64,000 nt of DNA from Triatoma infestans (taxonomy: Eukaryota > Arthropoda > Insecta > Hemiptera > Reduviidae): positions 248,001 through 312,000 of the forward strand of contig JAAEAF010000089.1 in the NCBI GenBank assembly GCA_011037195.1, given 5' to 3'. A model generated the notes under the pieces. The model saw only the letters and a program-made list of their open reading frames with translations. It made no database searches and had not been told where the DNA came from. Every line of letters starts with the position of its first letter. The stretch's first letter is position 1. A program made the translations under genes and the position numbers. Shown here piece by piece: positions 31,916 to 44,451 of this stretch.

Positions 31916-32004
31916 TGAAATATATAGGAGGAAGGGTGAAACAAAAAATAAAATCAGAACTGAGGGTGTAAAAAAAATTGTTGTATATGTTTACTTTCTT
32001 TTAT

Positions 32005-32530
32005 TGCTTGCCGTAACAGGAAGTACTGCAGTCGTTGCAAATTTTTGAAACTGAGTTTTCACCGGAAATACATGTTTTGAGGTCCCGAAATAAGTATTTA
32101 GCGAGTGTATAATGTATTTATGTTGTGCTCTGTATGTGAGTTTGGTAAGTGAGCGTTATCACAAAAAACGAAAAAAAATCACAGTAAGTTCAAACTTGAT
32201 ATTCCGTTTAGTTTCCTCCGTCATTTCCAGCCCTAAGGTTTCGGACAAATCTGTCAAGCAAAAAACAGTGACTTTACGGAATTTTTTATGCAATTCTTTC
32301 GATATTAGATTCAACGATTTTCTTTAAGCTACTGCATGCTTACTTACTACATTCATATTTTACTTACTATTCATATTCATATTTACTTCATTGATATATT
32401 TTTTCGAGATAATTCATTTTTGGAGAGTTCTAGGGGACGGGGAGGGTACAGCGCTGTTTTCCTTGAAGTGCCACTTCAGTACCAAGGTACGGCTCTAAAG
32501 CTAAAATTGCTAAATTACCAAGTTTAAGAA
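32005..32530 (-). repeat. MITE-like repeat M1, partial copy
   Basis: Reverse orientation: 'gcaaatttttgaaactgagt', 'ttcaccggaaatacatg', 'aaacttgatattccgttta', then 'gagagttctaggggacgggg' and 'tgccacttcagtac'. These blocks occur in the same order in the M1 copies at 34235-35291 and 45670-46180. The outer right end is missing. Confidence 0.65.
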
Positions 32531-34234
32531 AATAATTAATAAGAAATGTGAATTACAAAATAGATTATTTATTTATTTTTTAATTTTTTCGGCTACGATT
32601 TTTTTACTATTTTTAACTTGGAATTGTAACTGCGTAAATATAAACGTAATAAATAAATAAATAAATATTGAACTGTAGTTAGCAAATTAAAAAAAAATAT
32701 AGTAAAATATGTTTTCTTTTTTGACAGATTCAGCACGCCTGTTACAGTCACTTCCGTTCTTTTCTTCATACATATAAGTTATATGAAAGAAACAGTTTAT
32801 ATTTATACACGAATTCACTTTATAAAAATATAAAAAAATAAACGTACTTCCTAGTTTCTATTAATTTGTTGTTTTTTTTTTATTATTTAAGAAAATTAAA
32901 TATTTTTTTTTGTCTTTCTGTTGTAAATTTGTTTTAAATATCTGTAACTGAACAGTAATTAAATTCATTAATGTTGAATGATCAAAATGATCAAACAAAA
33001 GGCCGTTTTATGAGAAATTCTTAGCGGAAAATCATATTGAAATTATGCAACCGGAAATAAATTGTATTACAGATTATTGGAAGTACATATGGGAAATCTC
33101 AGTTCTATATAATCGTGATGCGTTCTGGCTTGAAAATGTATGAAGTAGCTTTAGCGATATTACCTCTACACATGATTGTATTATTGTCGTCAACGATGTG
33201 GTGTGGCTAGGCGGAAGGCATGAAACTGGAAGGCTCCTAAACCGAACGGATTTCCATATTAACGGTGGAAAGATTTTTTTTTAAGTTTGCGTAGATCTTT
33301 TCTATAATGAAATAATCCATCTAAAAAAGAACTCCGTAACTATTATTGCCAGTGGAATAACTTGTACAATTCTAAAGGAAAATGGTATTTTAGAGGATAA
33401 CATTTCCTCCCTAGAACCTTCCAAATACTATCAAGACCAGAGAGGTAGCACGATAGACCACGGCGGTCGCTGTGTACTAAACCTTCAGGCGGGAAAAATC
33501 AAGGTTATATTATAATTACATAAATAAATGAAAAGATATGAAATCCGTGGGTTTTCCTTTTAAGATAAATAGAAGATGACATTCATTTTTTTAAATTATG
33601 GAATATTCTTTGATTTGTTTATTATATATAATAAATAAGATTGATTTGATTGCTTATTACTGTATATCAACTTTTGTTAAATATCAGTTATTTGTAAACA
33701 ATAATTTTGGCATGAAGAAAGTATGTATAAAATTAAAAGCTACAATCTAAAAATTAATCATTCAAACTCTCACAATTAGGAAGAAAGGTTGTAATTGAAA
33801 ACAACATGCATTCTAAATAACTTTTTCTAATGACTTAACAGTATAAAAATACATACATTTTTTTTTTACCAACTAATTTGTTTACTAACAAAGTAATTAA
33901 TTTCAGGTATACTTATTTCAAACAAGCCGTGAGAAACTATGTTATTATTATGTTATTAAATCAAATGATGACTAATGCTTACTATTATTTAGTTAACATC
34001 TTGTTAAACAAGTTTAAGAAACAAATCAAACAACTTGTCATACAATACAGTGATATATTTATTGAAATATTTAATCATGTATAATTTAAATATTGGTTTG
34101 ACATATCTAATTATAATCTAAATTTATTTGTATAATAAATAATGATTAAACTTTTATCTGTTAATAATTACATTGTTATGGTCATCGTGTAATATCGGCA
34201 CAATTTTCGCCTACAAAATATTTTTTGCTTTGTC
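32531..34234. other. AT-rich non-coding sequence
   Basis: About 1.7 kb without recognised features. 33120-33500 is slightly richer in GC but has no frame with motifs. Confidence 0.45.
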
Positions 34235-34787
34235 ACTTACTCTTACCGCTGTAAGAAGAAGTATTGTAAGTAATCCTGCAAATTTTTGAAATCTTGTTTT
34301 CCCCGATAGTGTGACAAAAATAATAGCGGTTTATAGTATGTGTACGAGACTTGTGTCTGTTTGAACAAAATATCTCAAACAAAACTCCAGCATAACCTAA
34401 AACTTGATATTCCATTTAGGTAATATCATGGTAACCGGCATAAAGGTTTCGTTCAAAATTTGTCAATTAATTAACAACTAATCGGAAAGCTTTTTCTGCA
34501 ATTTTTCATTTTTAAATTACCTGTCAACACACAACCAACCGCCCCATATATACATTGTATGTGTTAGAGATAATATCGTGCTTTTGAAGTTAGCTTATAA
34601 TAATGGAATCAGAAAGATGCATTTGCGAATCCTTAGAATGTAGTTTAGAATTCTGAGTTTAGCACTACACGTTTGTTTTGATGATTTCACAATGCTGTTC
34701 CCAAAAACAATCCCGAATTTGAAGAAGTTATATCTAAATATTTGAAGGTTATTACTATTTCTAGCTTTGTATAATCATTTATAAGTA

Positions 34788-34915
34788 TGAGAGATATTTT
34801 CCGTGATAGCCTGCTTTTTCTTTGTGGTCATCGACCGGTTTCGGGCGTTCGCCCATCTTCAGGATGCGTTTCCCAAACAGTGTGATAACACAGACTTGCA
34901 CAGAGCAAATTCAGA
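34788..34915 (-). repeat. Penelope terminal repeat family 1, nested in M1
   Basis: Reverse-complement copy of the 3' terminal repeat of the PLE at the window start. It runs from 'gagatattttccgtgatagc' through the hammerhead-like core to 'acttgcacagagcaaat'. No PLE coding sequence is attached, so it is a solo terminal repeat inside the MITE-like repeat. Confidence 0.75.
34829..34866 (-). ncRNA. Hammerhead-ribozyme-like motif, second copy
   Basis: On the minus strand the 38-base core is identical to that at 1831-1868, including both stem I arms, the CUGAAGA core, the stem II hairpin with loop GAAC, and GAAA. The flanks of the two copies differ at several positions, so the motif is more conserved than its surroundings. 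Self-cleavage is inferred. Confidence 0.5.
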
Positions 34916-35291
34916 GAGTGATTTTTACACTTTTTCGCGATTTACTCACAAATGGCTCCGACAATTTTCTTGAAACTTCTTACATAAACTACACATACAA
35001 AGATATACAACTTTTCTCTGGGAAAATTCATTTAAGGGTACTCTTAGGGGAGGGGATGGGGTTATGTTTTTCTCTGAAGTGCTATCTTAATTGATTATAG
35101 AATTCTACCATTCAAACAAAATTAATTAGAAATAAATAGACTTCCAAAATTCCGAGTTTCAAGAAAATTAATAAACCGGAAGCGTGCTTTTGCCGAACAG
35201 TTTTTTCAGTTTTCGAAGAATTTCATTAAATTTGGTACACTAACTATAAAATTTGTCAATTATAATTTTGAGAACTGGAATAAGAGAAAGT

Positions 35292-37104
35292 TGTGTGAGT
35301 GTTTCACATCAGATTTTTTTTTTTCAATTCAAATCATTTTCTTTTTCTCAATTAAAAGAAAATCGTCGGCATAAAAAGGATAAGTAAAGGAGAAACGAGG
35401 AACTTAAGAAATCTGATTTATTACTCTAGTAAATTCAATACATCCTTCCCTCAGAAAAATGTTTCAAAATCTCTTATTAACAATTTAAACAGTAAAGGTC
35501 ATTCACACAATATAACTTCTGGTCACACTAGTTTCAGGTGTCATACCGTCAGCATTAAAATCTTAAAAGAGGTCTTTAGAGTAGCTCTTAAAAGAGGATC
35601 TTTAGAGTAGAGGTCTTATAGCATTTAAACGAAAATCCTTTAGGTTATACCAAATTATGGAATGTGAAGAGAATCAAATGCTGGATAATATCTGGGATTC
35701 CGTTTTATTGAAACTGACCGGTTTCAGACTTTTTCGTGTTAAGTGATTAAGTTCGTATAAAGAATTAAAATTTCCACTTATAAAGTTTTTGTCACACACA
35801 CCAGATGAACCAAACTTTGACTGAAGGAAAATCCGAATCTAGTCAGAATTAATAAAAAGAAGCATGAATGATCAAATTCCAAATAAAAATCTCAAGTTTG
35901 ACAAATTCATTTATTAGATATGTGACAAATGAAAGTCATCTGAGTGTCCCAAATCAGTTTTTTATTTTTTAGTTTTACATGTTTAGTTGTCCCATAAAGC
36001 TAATCCGCTAGTTTATGGCATTTCAGAAGAGATGTAGGTATTCAACTTTCTTTAATTTATGCAGGTCCATTTTTTTATTTTTTTGTTAAGTAAAAATAAT
36101 TTAGATATTTTGTTTAGTTAGCTACATTTTGTAGTGGGTTCAGCTACATCGAAGCTATAACCTTCTAGTAGTAGAATAATAAATATCAAATGTGTAACCA
36201 TGTTTGTTAGAAATAAAAAGATTGTTCATCTAAATACTGTGTTGTGATTTAACCATGCCTGGTGATACCACAATTTAATACCTTAGTTCCAAGTAAATTT
36301 CTTGGAGATTGGTATGATAGATTTGAGGATTATGAAGGAAATCGGATGAGAGAATTTCAGATTATTTTATTGCCATCAATATGCATTTAGGTTGATTATA
36401 AATCACTTTTGTAAACATATTTGTAGTAAATGAGTTTGGCTATGTCGACAGTGCGTATTGTTAGATCAATAAAGGTAGATTGCAAAACAAAGAAAATTGA
36501 AAATGTCTATGCTGCCATGTGATTAGTTTTTCAGAACATATTCTTCTTTTTTTTCCTAAATAAGAAAAACCAGTTTTAAAATAACTTATTGATATGTTTC
36601 ATTAGTAAATACTATTCTTGTCAAACCAAAGTATTGGACTAAAATTGGTGATATTTTTGCAAAACTATTTCACCAAAACATCTTCTCCGTTCTAAACCTT
36701 GTCTTTTACGCATTTATTTACTAGAAAGGATTAAATTACCAATAGTTCAATGGAGATATTCGAAAGTTGCAAATCATTATAGTTCTGAACAAATTGGTTA
36801 ATGTTTGGAGTTTGAGGCAAGTGTAATAGTGTTGTTGAGGTTTATGTATGTCATATTTCTATTTACTTTCCAAATCCAATGATATTTTTTGTTTTTTTAA
36901 ATGTCACCACATATTTATTTTTAGAGATTTTTAGAGAATAGAATATCTGAAACATCTTACTTGATAATTCAATAATCATTGATTCTAATTAGGACATAAA
37001 TCCACGCATATCTGATGGGCTCCTTTAACAAGATTTATATAAAGTCATTAAAGAGGTGATCACATTTTGTGTTTGTAATAAAGTTATTTGTGTCTAAATT
37101 TTTG
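35292..37104. other. AT-rich non-coding sequence
   Basis: About 1.8 kb with no recognisable gene or shared repeat apart from single short blocks. Confidence 0.45.
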
Positions 37105-37215
37105 ATATAGAATTTTTTCATCGGAAATACACGTTTGAGGTCTCTTGAGTTAGAAATAAAGGGAGTATTTAGAAACTAATCTGTATGTATGTGTATGTTG
37201 TTTTATATATGTGTG
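37105..37215 (-). repeat. M1 fragment
   Basis: 'ttttcatcggaaatacacg' and 'tttgaggtctcttgag' followed by GT-rich 'gtatgtatgtgtatg' correspond to the 3' third of M1 in reverse orientation. Confidence 0.5.
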
Positions 37216-37679
37216 ATAACTGGTTGTAAGTAGGTACATGCTTATGCTGGTCACGATGATGTGTCTATTTTGATCATACTGGATAACTAGGTATTACTTT
37301 CCATAGAATAAAAGAGGATGCTGAAATTAATTTGTATCTTAATTACTCGGAAAACAAGTGGCTGCCTTTGAGCTAGTCGATTCACTGAGTTAAAAAGTAC
37401 CTACCAAATTTTTTTTTTTATTAAGAAATTTGAATGTTTTTGAAATGTCCTAAAACATTGTTATTTATAAAAGGACTAATATTATATTTGTTACGTTTTT
37501 CGATATAATTCATGTGACGAATAGCTTTAATAGATTCTTACAACAATTATAATATTATTATCAATGAATTAAAATTGTTTAAAAAAAAAAAATGTAAAAA
37601 AAAAATTATATTAGTAATGTAAATTCCTGATTTTTGTAGTCTTAATTTTTTTTGTTCAAGTTTTGTCTAAAAATAGATT

Positions 37680-38130
37680 TTTATTTACTACTTTCTTTTG
37701 TTCAAATTTTTTGAGATTTTTTTTTAAATTCAAGGCGTCTCAACATCTGTGGGCCGGCCTCCGGACAGTGTTCTCCCGTTACCAGACAACACTGTCCATC
37801 ACCGGACAGTGTGCTGTAGGGGCTCCTAGGAAGAGAAAATCTAAGGATAAGCACGGCTGGATTCGAACCCGTCATCTCCGCGTTGCTAGTCCAGCGCACT
37901 ACCACTGAGCTAATCCCTTCCCTTTTTTGAGATTGAATTTTCACCTGATATACATGTAAGAATACGAAAAAAAAAAATGGTTTCAGTGAATGGTCTGTGT
38001 GTATATGAACAAAATATCTCTAAAACGAAACATTACATGAAGTTCACATTGGATATTCCGTTTACCCGCCTGTGACAATAAGGTTTTGCTTAAAATTCAA
38101 ACTGCAACTTTGCTGAATTTTTTTTTGTTT
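37680..38130 (-). repeat. M1 partial copy split by a SINE
   Basis: The left piece ends 'caaattttttgagatt' and the right piece resumes 'gagattgaattttcacctg', followed by 'ggatattccgtttacc'. The SINE between them is flanked by a duplication of M1 sequence, which shows M1 was there first. Confidence 0.65.
37719..37922 (-). mobile_element. tRNA-derived SINE, family S1, with 12-bp duplication
   Basis: Complete minus-strand copy: T-run, 'aattcaaggcgtctcaacat', 'ggccggcctccggacagtg', B-box as 'ggattcgaaccc' near 37859-37870, and the A-box end 'accactgagctaatccctt'. It is flanked by ttttttgagatt at 37707-37718 and 37923-37934. Promoter boxes are well preserved. Confidence 0.88.
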
Positions 38131-39036
38131 TGCTTTTCACGTTCTTATCAAAAATTATTTCAAAGAATTGCTTTAAACTTCATGTACCATCTAAGCATAC
38201 AAATGTTTATCTCTTTTATTTGAATCATTTTTCCAGTAAAATAAACCAAAAGAAATTATGTGCTGGATTAATTATATCTTGCTTCAATATCGAATGAGAA
38301 TTCAAGTATAAGTTCTTCGGATAAGTTATTTGTACAATAGATAAGAAATGTAAAAAAATATTCAAACAAACGATATTAGCTTTTTAACAAAAGGGAATGC
38401 AGAATGGCATTTTAAATTTGAATGTTATAAAAAAGCTCTGGGTGTGACATGCAGAAATAAGACTTCCTTTTTTATAGGAGTACAACAATGTAGAGGCAGC
38501 AAAAAAAAAATTACTTTATTTTTCTAGATAAAAATTCTTGTTTTTTTATTGGGTTTAGCAATAGAATAAAGTATTAAATTAACTCCTGTAGTTTTGGTGC
38601 AATAATGTAAGTTCTTATTTTGTAAGGACATAAAATTGTTTCTCTTAAATATGTTTTTATTTGAAAAAGGAAAGACAGTTTCAATATTCATATATTTATA
38701 ATATATTATTTACATTTGTACTACAATTGAAAAGGTTTGTTGCCTGTTTTGTAAAAATAAATAAATATAGGTTAAAAATAAATAGATATAGGTTTTTCAT
38801 ATTAAAATTAAATCATACAAAAATAACTTTCTTTTTGGAAAACTTTTTTTATGCCCAAGGAGAGTACATATTCTCATGAACTAGGATACAAAAATTGCAT
38901 TGTAATTGACTGGCAGAATTTCACATTTACATATTTAAAAAAAAAAATTTATGAAATTACTTTAGCGACAAATATTATTCAGTCAGTATGATAAAACATT
39001 TGTAAAACTTGTTCGAAATTTCTAATTTCTAGTCCT
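38131..39036. other. AT-rich non-coding sequence
   Basis: A 72-codon lysine/phenylalanine-rich frame at 38661-38879 has no motif and is considered chance. Nothing else is seen. Confidence 0.45.
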
Positions 39037-39640
39037 TACGCGTTGGTCTAGTGGCTAGCGCACTCGCCCTTCGTGTGAGAATTCAGGGTTCGATTCCCGT
39101 GAGGGCAAAGTTGGTGTTGACCCAGCATCGTGATGAAAAGTGGGGAAGCTACATGTTCTTGTGAGAGATTGGAAGAAAGCGGAACTACTCCCGAAGGCAA
39201 ACCAAACCAACTCCTGTTCATCTAAAAGAAATGCTGGGAAAATCACTATCGTCCCTGCTAACCTCGACCACCAAGAAACCTTTGTTCAGCTCGTGAGTGC
39301 AGAACAAGTTCTGCCGGGCAGACTCACGATCCCATGGTACCATGATGTAGAGATAACAAGTCTCCTACTTAAAGGCCTAGAATGGTCACTGGCCCGGCAG
39401 AGCCTACGGTTTTGCAACACCCTCCTGACAAGGCCGGGACTTTGCCTTCCCATTCAGATGAAGCGGATATTCCGTACCTAAAGTGAGAAGCTACAGTTAG
39501 TAGCGGCCTAGGAACTAAACGGCGTGGGAACTGCGGCGTGCTTACCATACGCTCCCCTATTTAAATCTCCGTCTGGCTAGCCTTGGCCCTCCATGGGTTG
39601 TTGCGCCATAGGGTTTTTTGGATTACAAAAAAAAAAAAAC
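39037..39640 (+). mobile_element. Second tRNA-derived SINE, family S2, about 0.6 kb
   Basis: The head (39037-39106) is strongly tRNA-like: 'gcgttggtctagtggctagc' carries an A-box and 'gggttcgattccc' a B-box, with a short pairable region between. A GC-richer body of about 500 bp, unlike S1, follows and ends in 'ttttttggattac' and an A-run at 39627-39639. The body contains a 113-codon plus-strand frame (39140-39481) without known motifs, probably not a gene. The length is long for a SINE, so the body may come from a LINE 3' end or another element. No target duplication found. Confidence 0.55.
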
Positions 39641-41004
39641 AGATTATGACCACTTTATCACTCACTCATATTAAACAACTTGGAAAATTTTCATTTTAAG
39701 ATGATTATATTATAGCATTAAATCGTGTACTTTATAATTATTGTTGCTTTTTCTCGTCAGAAACATACGCAATCACTAAACTAGCCAATAATTGTCAATT
39801 ATTAACATTTATATTTTCACAGCTAAATCAAATATTAAATGACTTTGGTTCAGCTTTAGAGTTAACCAATTTTTGCAATCTGTAATGGTGACAGCAAAAT
39901 CTACGACTCGGCTACGTTTTGCAGTGAATTGGCGCTAGCTAGTACTTAATGAAAATTTAGTGGCTCCCACATCACTCTAGCGCGCTCTATTGTAGCACTA
40001 AGGTATTTTTGTGAACACTAAAACTGTTAAATGTTTCAATTTAAGAAAAACTACATTTTAAGAAAGATTTGTGATCACAGGAAATAAAATATGTTAGATT
40101 ACAATTTTTTTTTTTTAATTATAAAAAAACGATTTTACTCCTATTTTTTTGTATATAACATACAGTATGTAGTTGTTTTACAATATTCTGCTTTAAATAT
40201 CATTGAACATAACATAATATTTTATAAGTATGAAATATGTTGGAAATAAATGGTTAATAATATTAGAATATCTTTCGTTATATCTGGGACCTTGGCAGTA
40301 AGAATTAATTTTCCCTCATAATGAACACAAAATATGGAAAGAATTCATTAGCTATAAAATTCAGTTCTTTGTATCTAGAAACAGAGTATCATCCTTGGTT
40401 TCAAGAGCTCCATTTTCTGGTCTGACCAGAGTGTATATGGGGTCTGAGTTTCCTCAATTCATTTCTATTGTTTGCGAACGGGCTACATCTGATGGTCATA
40501 TCTGATGCGGATCTTTATCCTTTCTTGAAGACTTGGTTATTTCTCTTTTTTCGCCTCGATTGGTTTTTAAATTAAATATTTTTTTTCTAATTTTGTTTGA
40601 ATTTTGTTTACAATATAAGTTTGAAGTTTTAAGCGGCTGAAATCTCTTTTCTATAACATGCTGAATTTCTAATGACAGTTGTAGGAAAAAGTTTAAAATG
40701 GGCTATTATTAAATGAGTATGTAATTTTAGAAAGCAAAGAGGTTAGTTCTAATTCTGTAGGAATTCAATTGTTTTTATTAGATCCAAATAAAAGAAGAAG
40801 ATATCATGCTAACAAATCGTATGATTGCAAGAGAACATATTTCAATAAGAAATTCTTTATAACAAGAAAATTCACCATAATACCAAAAAACTTAATTTAA
40901 TAAAATTGGCAGTACATTTATGTTGGCAAAATAAAGCAGGCCTAGGCCCCAAAAATTATAACATTTTTAAGAAATCAAAGATAAGATAATTTATCTTCAA
41001 AACT
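39641..41004. other. AT-rich non-coding sequence
   Basis: No gene. 39890-40000 is slightly GC-richer ('gaattggcgctagctagta') but has no coding signal. Confidence 0.45.
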
Positions 41005-41013
41005 TAGAACTAG

Positions 41014-41221
41014 CGTACTGGACTCCCTCGCGGAGGACCCGGGTTCGAGTCCAACTTTCCTACCCTTAGATTTTTTCTTCCTAGGAGGCTCTACTGCTCA
41101 CTGTCCGGTGATGGACAGTGTTGTCTGAAACAGAGAACACTGTTCGGAGGCCGGCAGTGCTCTGAGAAGGCTCGGGGCGCCAATGACCATAGATGTTGAA
41201 GCGCTTTAATTAAAAAAAACG
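41014..41221 (+). mobile_element. tRNA-derived SINE, family S1, 5'-truncated, with 9-bp duplication
   Basis: It begins inside the tRNA head (cgtactggactccctcg), keeps the B-box 'gggttcgagtcc', the hairpin block, 'gaggccggcagtg' and an A-rich end. tagaactag flanks it at 41005-41013 and 41222-41230. Loss of the A-box means it could not be transcribed from its own promoter. Confidence 0.85.
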
Positions 41222-41230
41222 TAGAACTAG

Positions 41231-43101
41231 TTATTTTTTAGCATCGACCACAGTGTTAAATCTTTGAGTTTTTGACCAATTATTAAATGATAAATTTAGA
41301 ATATCAGTGCTGAAGCTTTAAATAACAAAAATTATTATCTCTTAAATTATTAGATGCCACAGGGCATTAATAGAGTAATAACTGTAACTGTTTTTATTAA
41401 TTTTATGTGGGTAACATAAAAAAATCCTGGTTTATCTATATATAAAAGAAAGACCAGTTAATCATTAAGTAGATAAATATTAATGTAAATTATGTATTAG
41501 TTAATAGTAATATAAATTTTATTTAGAAATTACATTTTCCAGCCCTGTCTTCAACGAATATACAAATAATTCATTAACATTCAAGATTTCTTGTTTAGAG
41601 TTTTATTAATTACACCACAAGTTGAATGTACGTGCGTTATAAAATGAAAACTCTCACATTTCTAGATTGTCTTTTTAACTTTCGTTTGCTTTCAATTAGT
41701 ACCTGAGAATAATTGTTTTTTTTTCAGTTGTATTATTTTATTATTACTATTATTTTAATACTATTATTAGCATAAGATGAGTATAAAGCATTATTAATAC
41801 ATAACTTGATAAGAAATAAAAAAATAAACAATGGCAAATAAAACTTCTTTTCAATACAAATTCTTTTAGGATTGACAATTCTTGTAGTATTGAACAACAA
41901 TCTAGCACATATGTATCTTTCCATAACGGATAGACATTTTGTCCTTATGGCAATATCGAAATTATTGGCAATATTCTTGTAAAATGTCTATTAGCTAGTG
42001 TTATGTGTTCAGATCTAGAAACGTGATTCATTGTTCCCATTTCAAGATCAGTGGACAATTTCATCAATTGTACATACTTTTATATAAAACTATACTAGCA
42101 TATATATATGTATATATGTGTATATATATGTGTAGATTTCATAAGTAATAACTGAATAGTTAGAGCAGAATTAGAACGTTACAGTAGATGGAAAAACTGA
42201 GGATAGAATTTTGTACCGCAATGTGGTTATTTAATTATTTACATTCCTTTTAGAACGCTGTTTGGAAGGTTAAACAAGTTTGGCTGCTATTTCTACGTAT
42301 ATGACATCTCATAGTTTGAAGAGAGGCTGTATGTATATCTTAAAGAAATAGAATATCCATCCTAATTATCCTAATTAAGGATACTAATATGTATCCTAAT
42401 TAAGGATACTTTGTTCTCATGAGATATAATTCATTCCAAGATCAGAATTTCATATTACTGAACATTTTTTTCTCATTATGTACTTAGTTTTAATTTTCTT
42501 TAGATATATTCATAAATAAGATATTTTGAATAATCCAATTCTTGCTTACAGAATTTTGTGGGTTACACCTAGCTGATTCCATTTCATTTGTTTGCGGTTT
42601 TTACAATATCTTATTTTTAAGATGAATTCTGCAAGATATTCTCTGATAGTGAGGCACTTTTTAAATTCGTAGAATTGACGTCGGTAGAAGAAGCTTGAGG
42701 CCATTTCAAGCCTGCAAGAGGGAACCAGAAAGGTTATTTGTAACGGTCGACAGTTCTGAGGGCCTGCCTATTATACCGGATTTTTTGCATTTTTTTGAAT
42801 AGACTTAATGCTGTTAATTTTAAAAAGCGAATCAGTTTCTGCTGGTACTTTCGAATCATACTCCAAGTGATGTTCAGTGAAGTGTTTTCCTTATAAAAAC
42901 TTTATGAATTTGAAACTCGTTGATGTGCTACCCGAGAAAATTTTAAGTTCAAGGATTGAATTTTAATATAGATTCTGTCGTTTTTTTTGACAATCACATT
43001 TGAGCATTTTTTGTCATTGCCATGTCTTTATTAAGAAATTAAATCATTTGGCCGCAATGTAGCAGGAACATTTGATTGGATTAGCTTTCTTAATCATTAA
43101 A
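41231..43101. other. AT-rich non-coding sequence
   Basis: Nothing recognisable except short TA/GT runs at 42099-42132 and a repeated 'tcctaattaagga' at 42370-42410. No gene. Confidence 0.45.
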
Positions 43102-43132
43102 GAAGCAGGCTATCACGGGAAATATCTCTGAT
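43102..43132 (+). repeat. Penelope terminal repeat family 1, 3'-end remnant
   Basis: 'gaagcaggctatcacggg' followed by 'aaatatctctgat' equals the last 30 bases of the family 1 terminal repeat. The rest is missing. Its last four bases are part of the target duplication of the adjoining retroelement. Confidence 0.6.
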
Positions 43133-43145
43133 TAACAGTGACAAA

Positions 43146-44276
43146 AATTCAAAATTAGAGCACACTCAAGGCATAGCGCATAGCGCCAAAACCGATGCCT
43201 AAGGTCAAAACCGGTATCTGCTTACTTAGCCTTGCCTACATAGTAGGCAAGTTACCATTCCTGCTACGCGGAGGCGGACCTCTACATATCCGTCTAGTCC
43301 TTGACATTACCGCTACTCGCGAGCAAACTCAACAAAGTCTTTAAAATTTATAGCATTTTTCATCAACTCTTTGTAATCTCCCGGCCAGTTCTCTCCCCTC
43401 CTTTTCAGCTAGAATTCCATATGGATTCTTGCCTCGTCGAGGAGAAGACATCGGAAGAGAACGTGATGTACTGTGTCCCGTCCACCGCATTCGCTATTTG
43501 GGGAATCTTTCAGCCCCAGTTCATGGAGCTTAGAATTGAAATCCCCGTGGCCCGTGAAATATTGCGTTACGGTTTGGGATAGCTCCAGCCATCGAATCGA
43601 CAGTTTGTGATACAAGTTCGGGAAGAACTCATATGTGGAGAACCCTTTCACTGCTTCATCTCAGGGTCTTTGCCACTTCCCAATCTCGTACTCTCGGATC
43701 TTTTTCTTTGCAAGAACAGGAGGCGTCTGACTGGACATTTCCTCACCATCAAGGACAATCATTCCCCCTTTTTTATACTTATAGGCCCTCATCTCTACGA
43801 AGAGATCAAGCGGCAACACACCAGCGACCACCGGTGAGGAGACCATGGAGGATGTCACATAGGCCTTTGTTACAGAGTACAAAATGGCTCTTTGCATTCG
43901 TAATAGAGTGCCGCTGTATGACTGAATGTCCAGCTACGGGCTACTCTTTTTATTCCCTGTACAAGTTGAGACATCTGGAGGCAACTCACTGAATATGGGG
44001 CTTAAAAGAAAGCTTCCGAACCAGCAGCACGCCCAGGTACTCAAACTGGGTAACGTGGACTATTCTGTGATCGTCCACCCTAATTCAGAGAGGACGACTG
44101 GGATGAAGCTCGCCTTTCATTAGCATCACTTTAGACTTCTCGAACGAATTCTGCTGCTTTTCCCCCTGGCACCAATCCTTTATTCGGGCCACCACAGCGC
44201 TAGCACGCTCCTCTAACTCCCGACGAGAATCACCATGGACAACTATTGCAAGATCATCAGCGACAAAGACAGTGAT
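43146..44276 (-). mobile_element. LOA/R1-group retrotransposon insertion with 17-bp target duplication
   Basis: Bounded by tgattaacagtgacaaa at 43129-43145 and 44277-44293. On the minus strand it begins within RT at FVADDLAIVVHGDSRRELEE (44262-44203), then IKDWCQGEKQQNSFEKSKVM and a VTQFEYLGVLL block (about 44055-44023). An intermediate region is frame-broken. The C-terminal frame (43651-43409) has TQYFTGHGDFNSKLHELGL and ECGGRDTVHHVLFRC. RNase H sits between but is poorly preserved. The clear duplication and mostly readable blocks suggest a moderately recent, 5'-truncated insertion. Confidence 0.85.
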
Positions 44277-44451
44277 TGATTAACAGTGACAAAGAAAATT
44301 TGCTTGATTCCAATCTAAAGGCATTCACGTGAAGCATTTCTGACCAGGGTTGCCAGCGAGACTAAAGCGTTTTTAGCCAGTATATATGTGGGGAGCCACT
44401 AGAAAATAATGGTGTTTAGCATCCGGCGCCATTGCGGATAAAAGGGGAATT

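Larger units (their letters stand above)
34235..35291 (-). repeat. MITE-like repeat M1, nearly full copy, reverse orientation
   Basis: The ends are acttactcttac (34235-34246) and ataagagaaagt (35280-35291), imperfect counterparts of the 12-bp inverted ends of the copy at 48954-49914. The subterminal hairpin is present (tcttac/gtaaga, 34241-34256). The interior has 'cttgatattccatttaggta' and 'tgacaattttcttgaaactt'-like blocks and 'aggggaggggatggggtt'. A Penelope terminal repeat has landed inside it. The outer motif 'gttgtgtgagtgtttcac' follows the right end as it precedes the left end at 48.94 kb. Confidence 0.7.

Noticed and set aside
33878..34084. Open frame of 68 codons
   Set aside because: AT-driven composition, no motif, and no exon signals.
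38661..38879. Open frame of 72 codons
   Set aside because: Composition is only Lys, Ile, Phe, Tyr and Asn, as expected from chance in AT-rich DNA.
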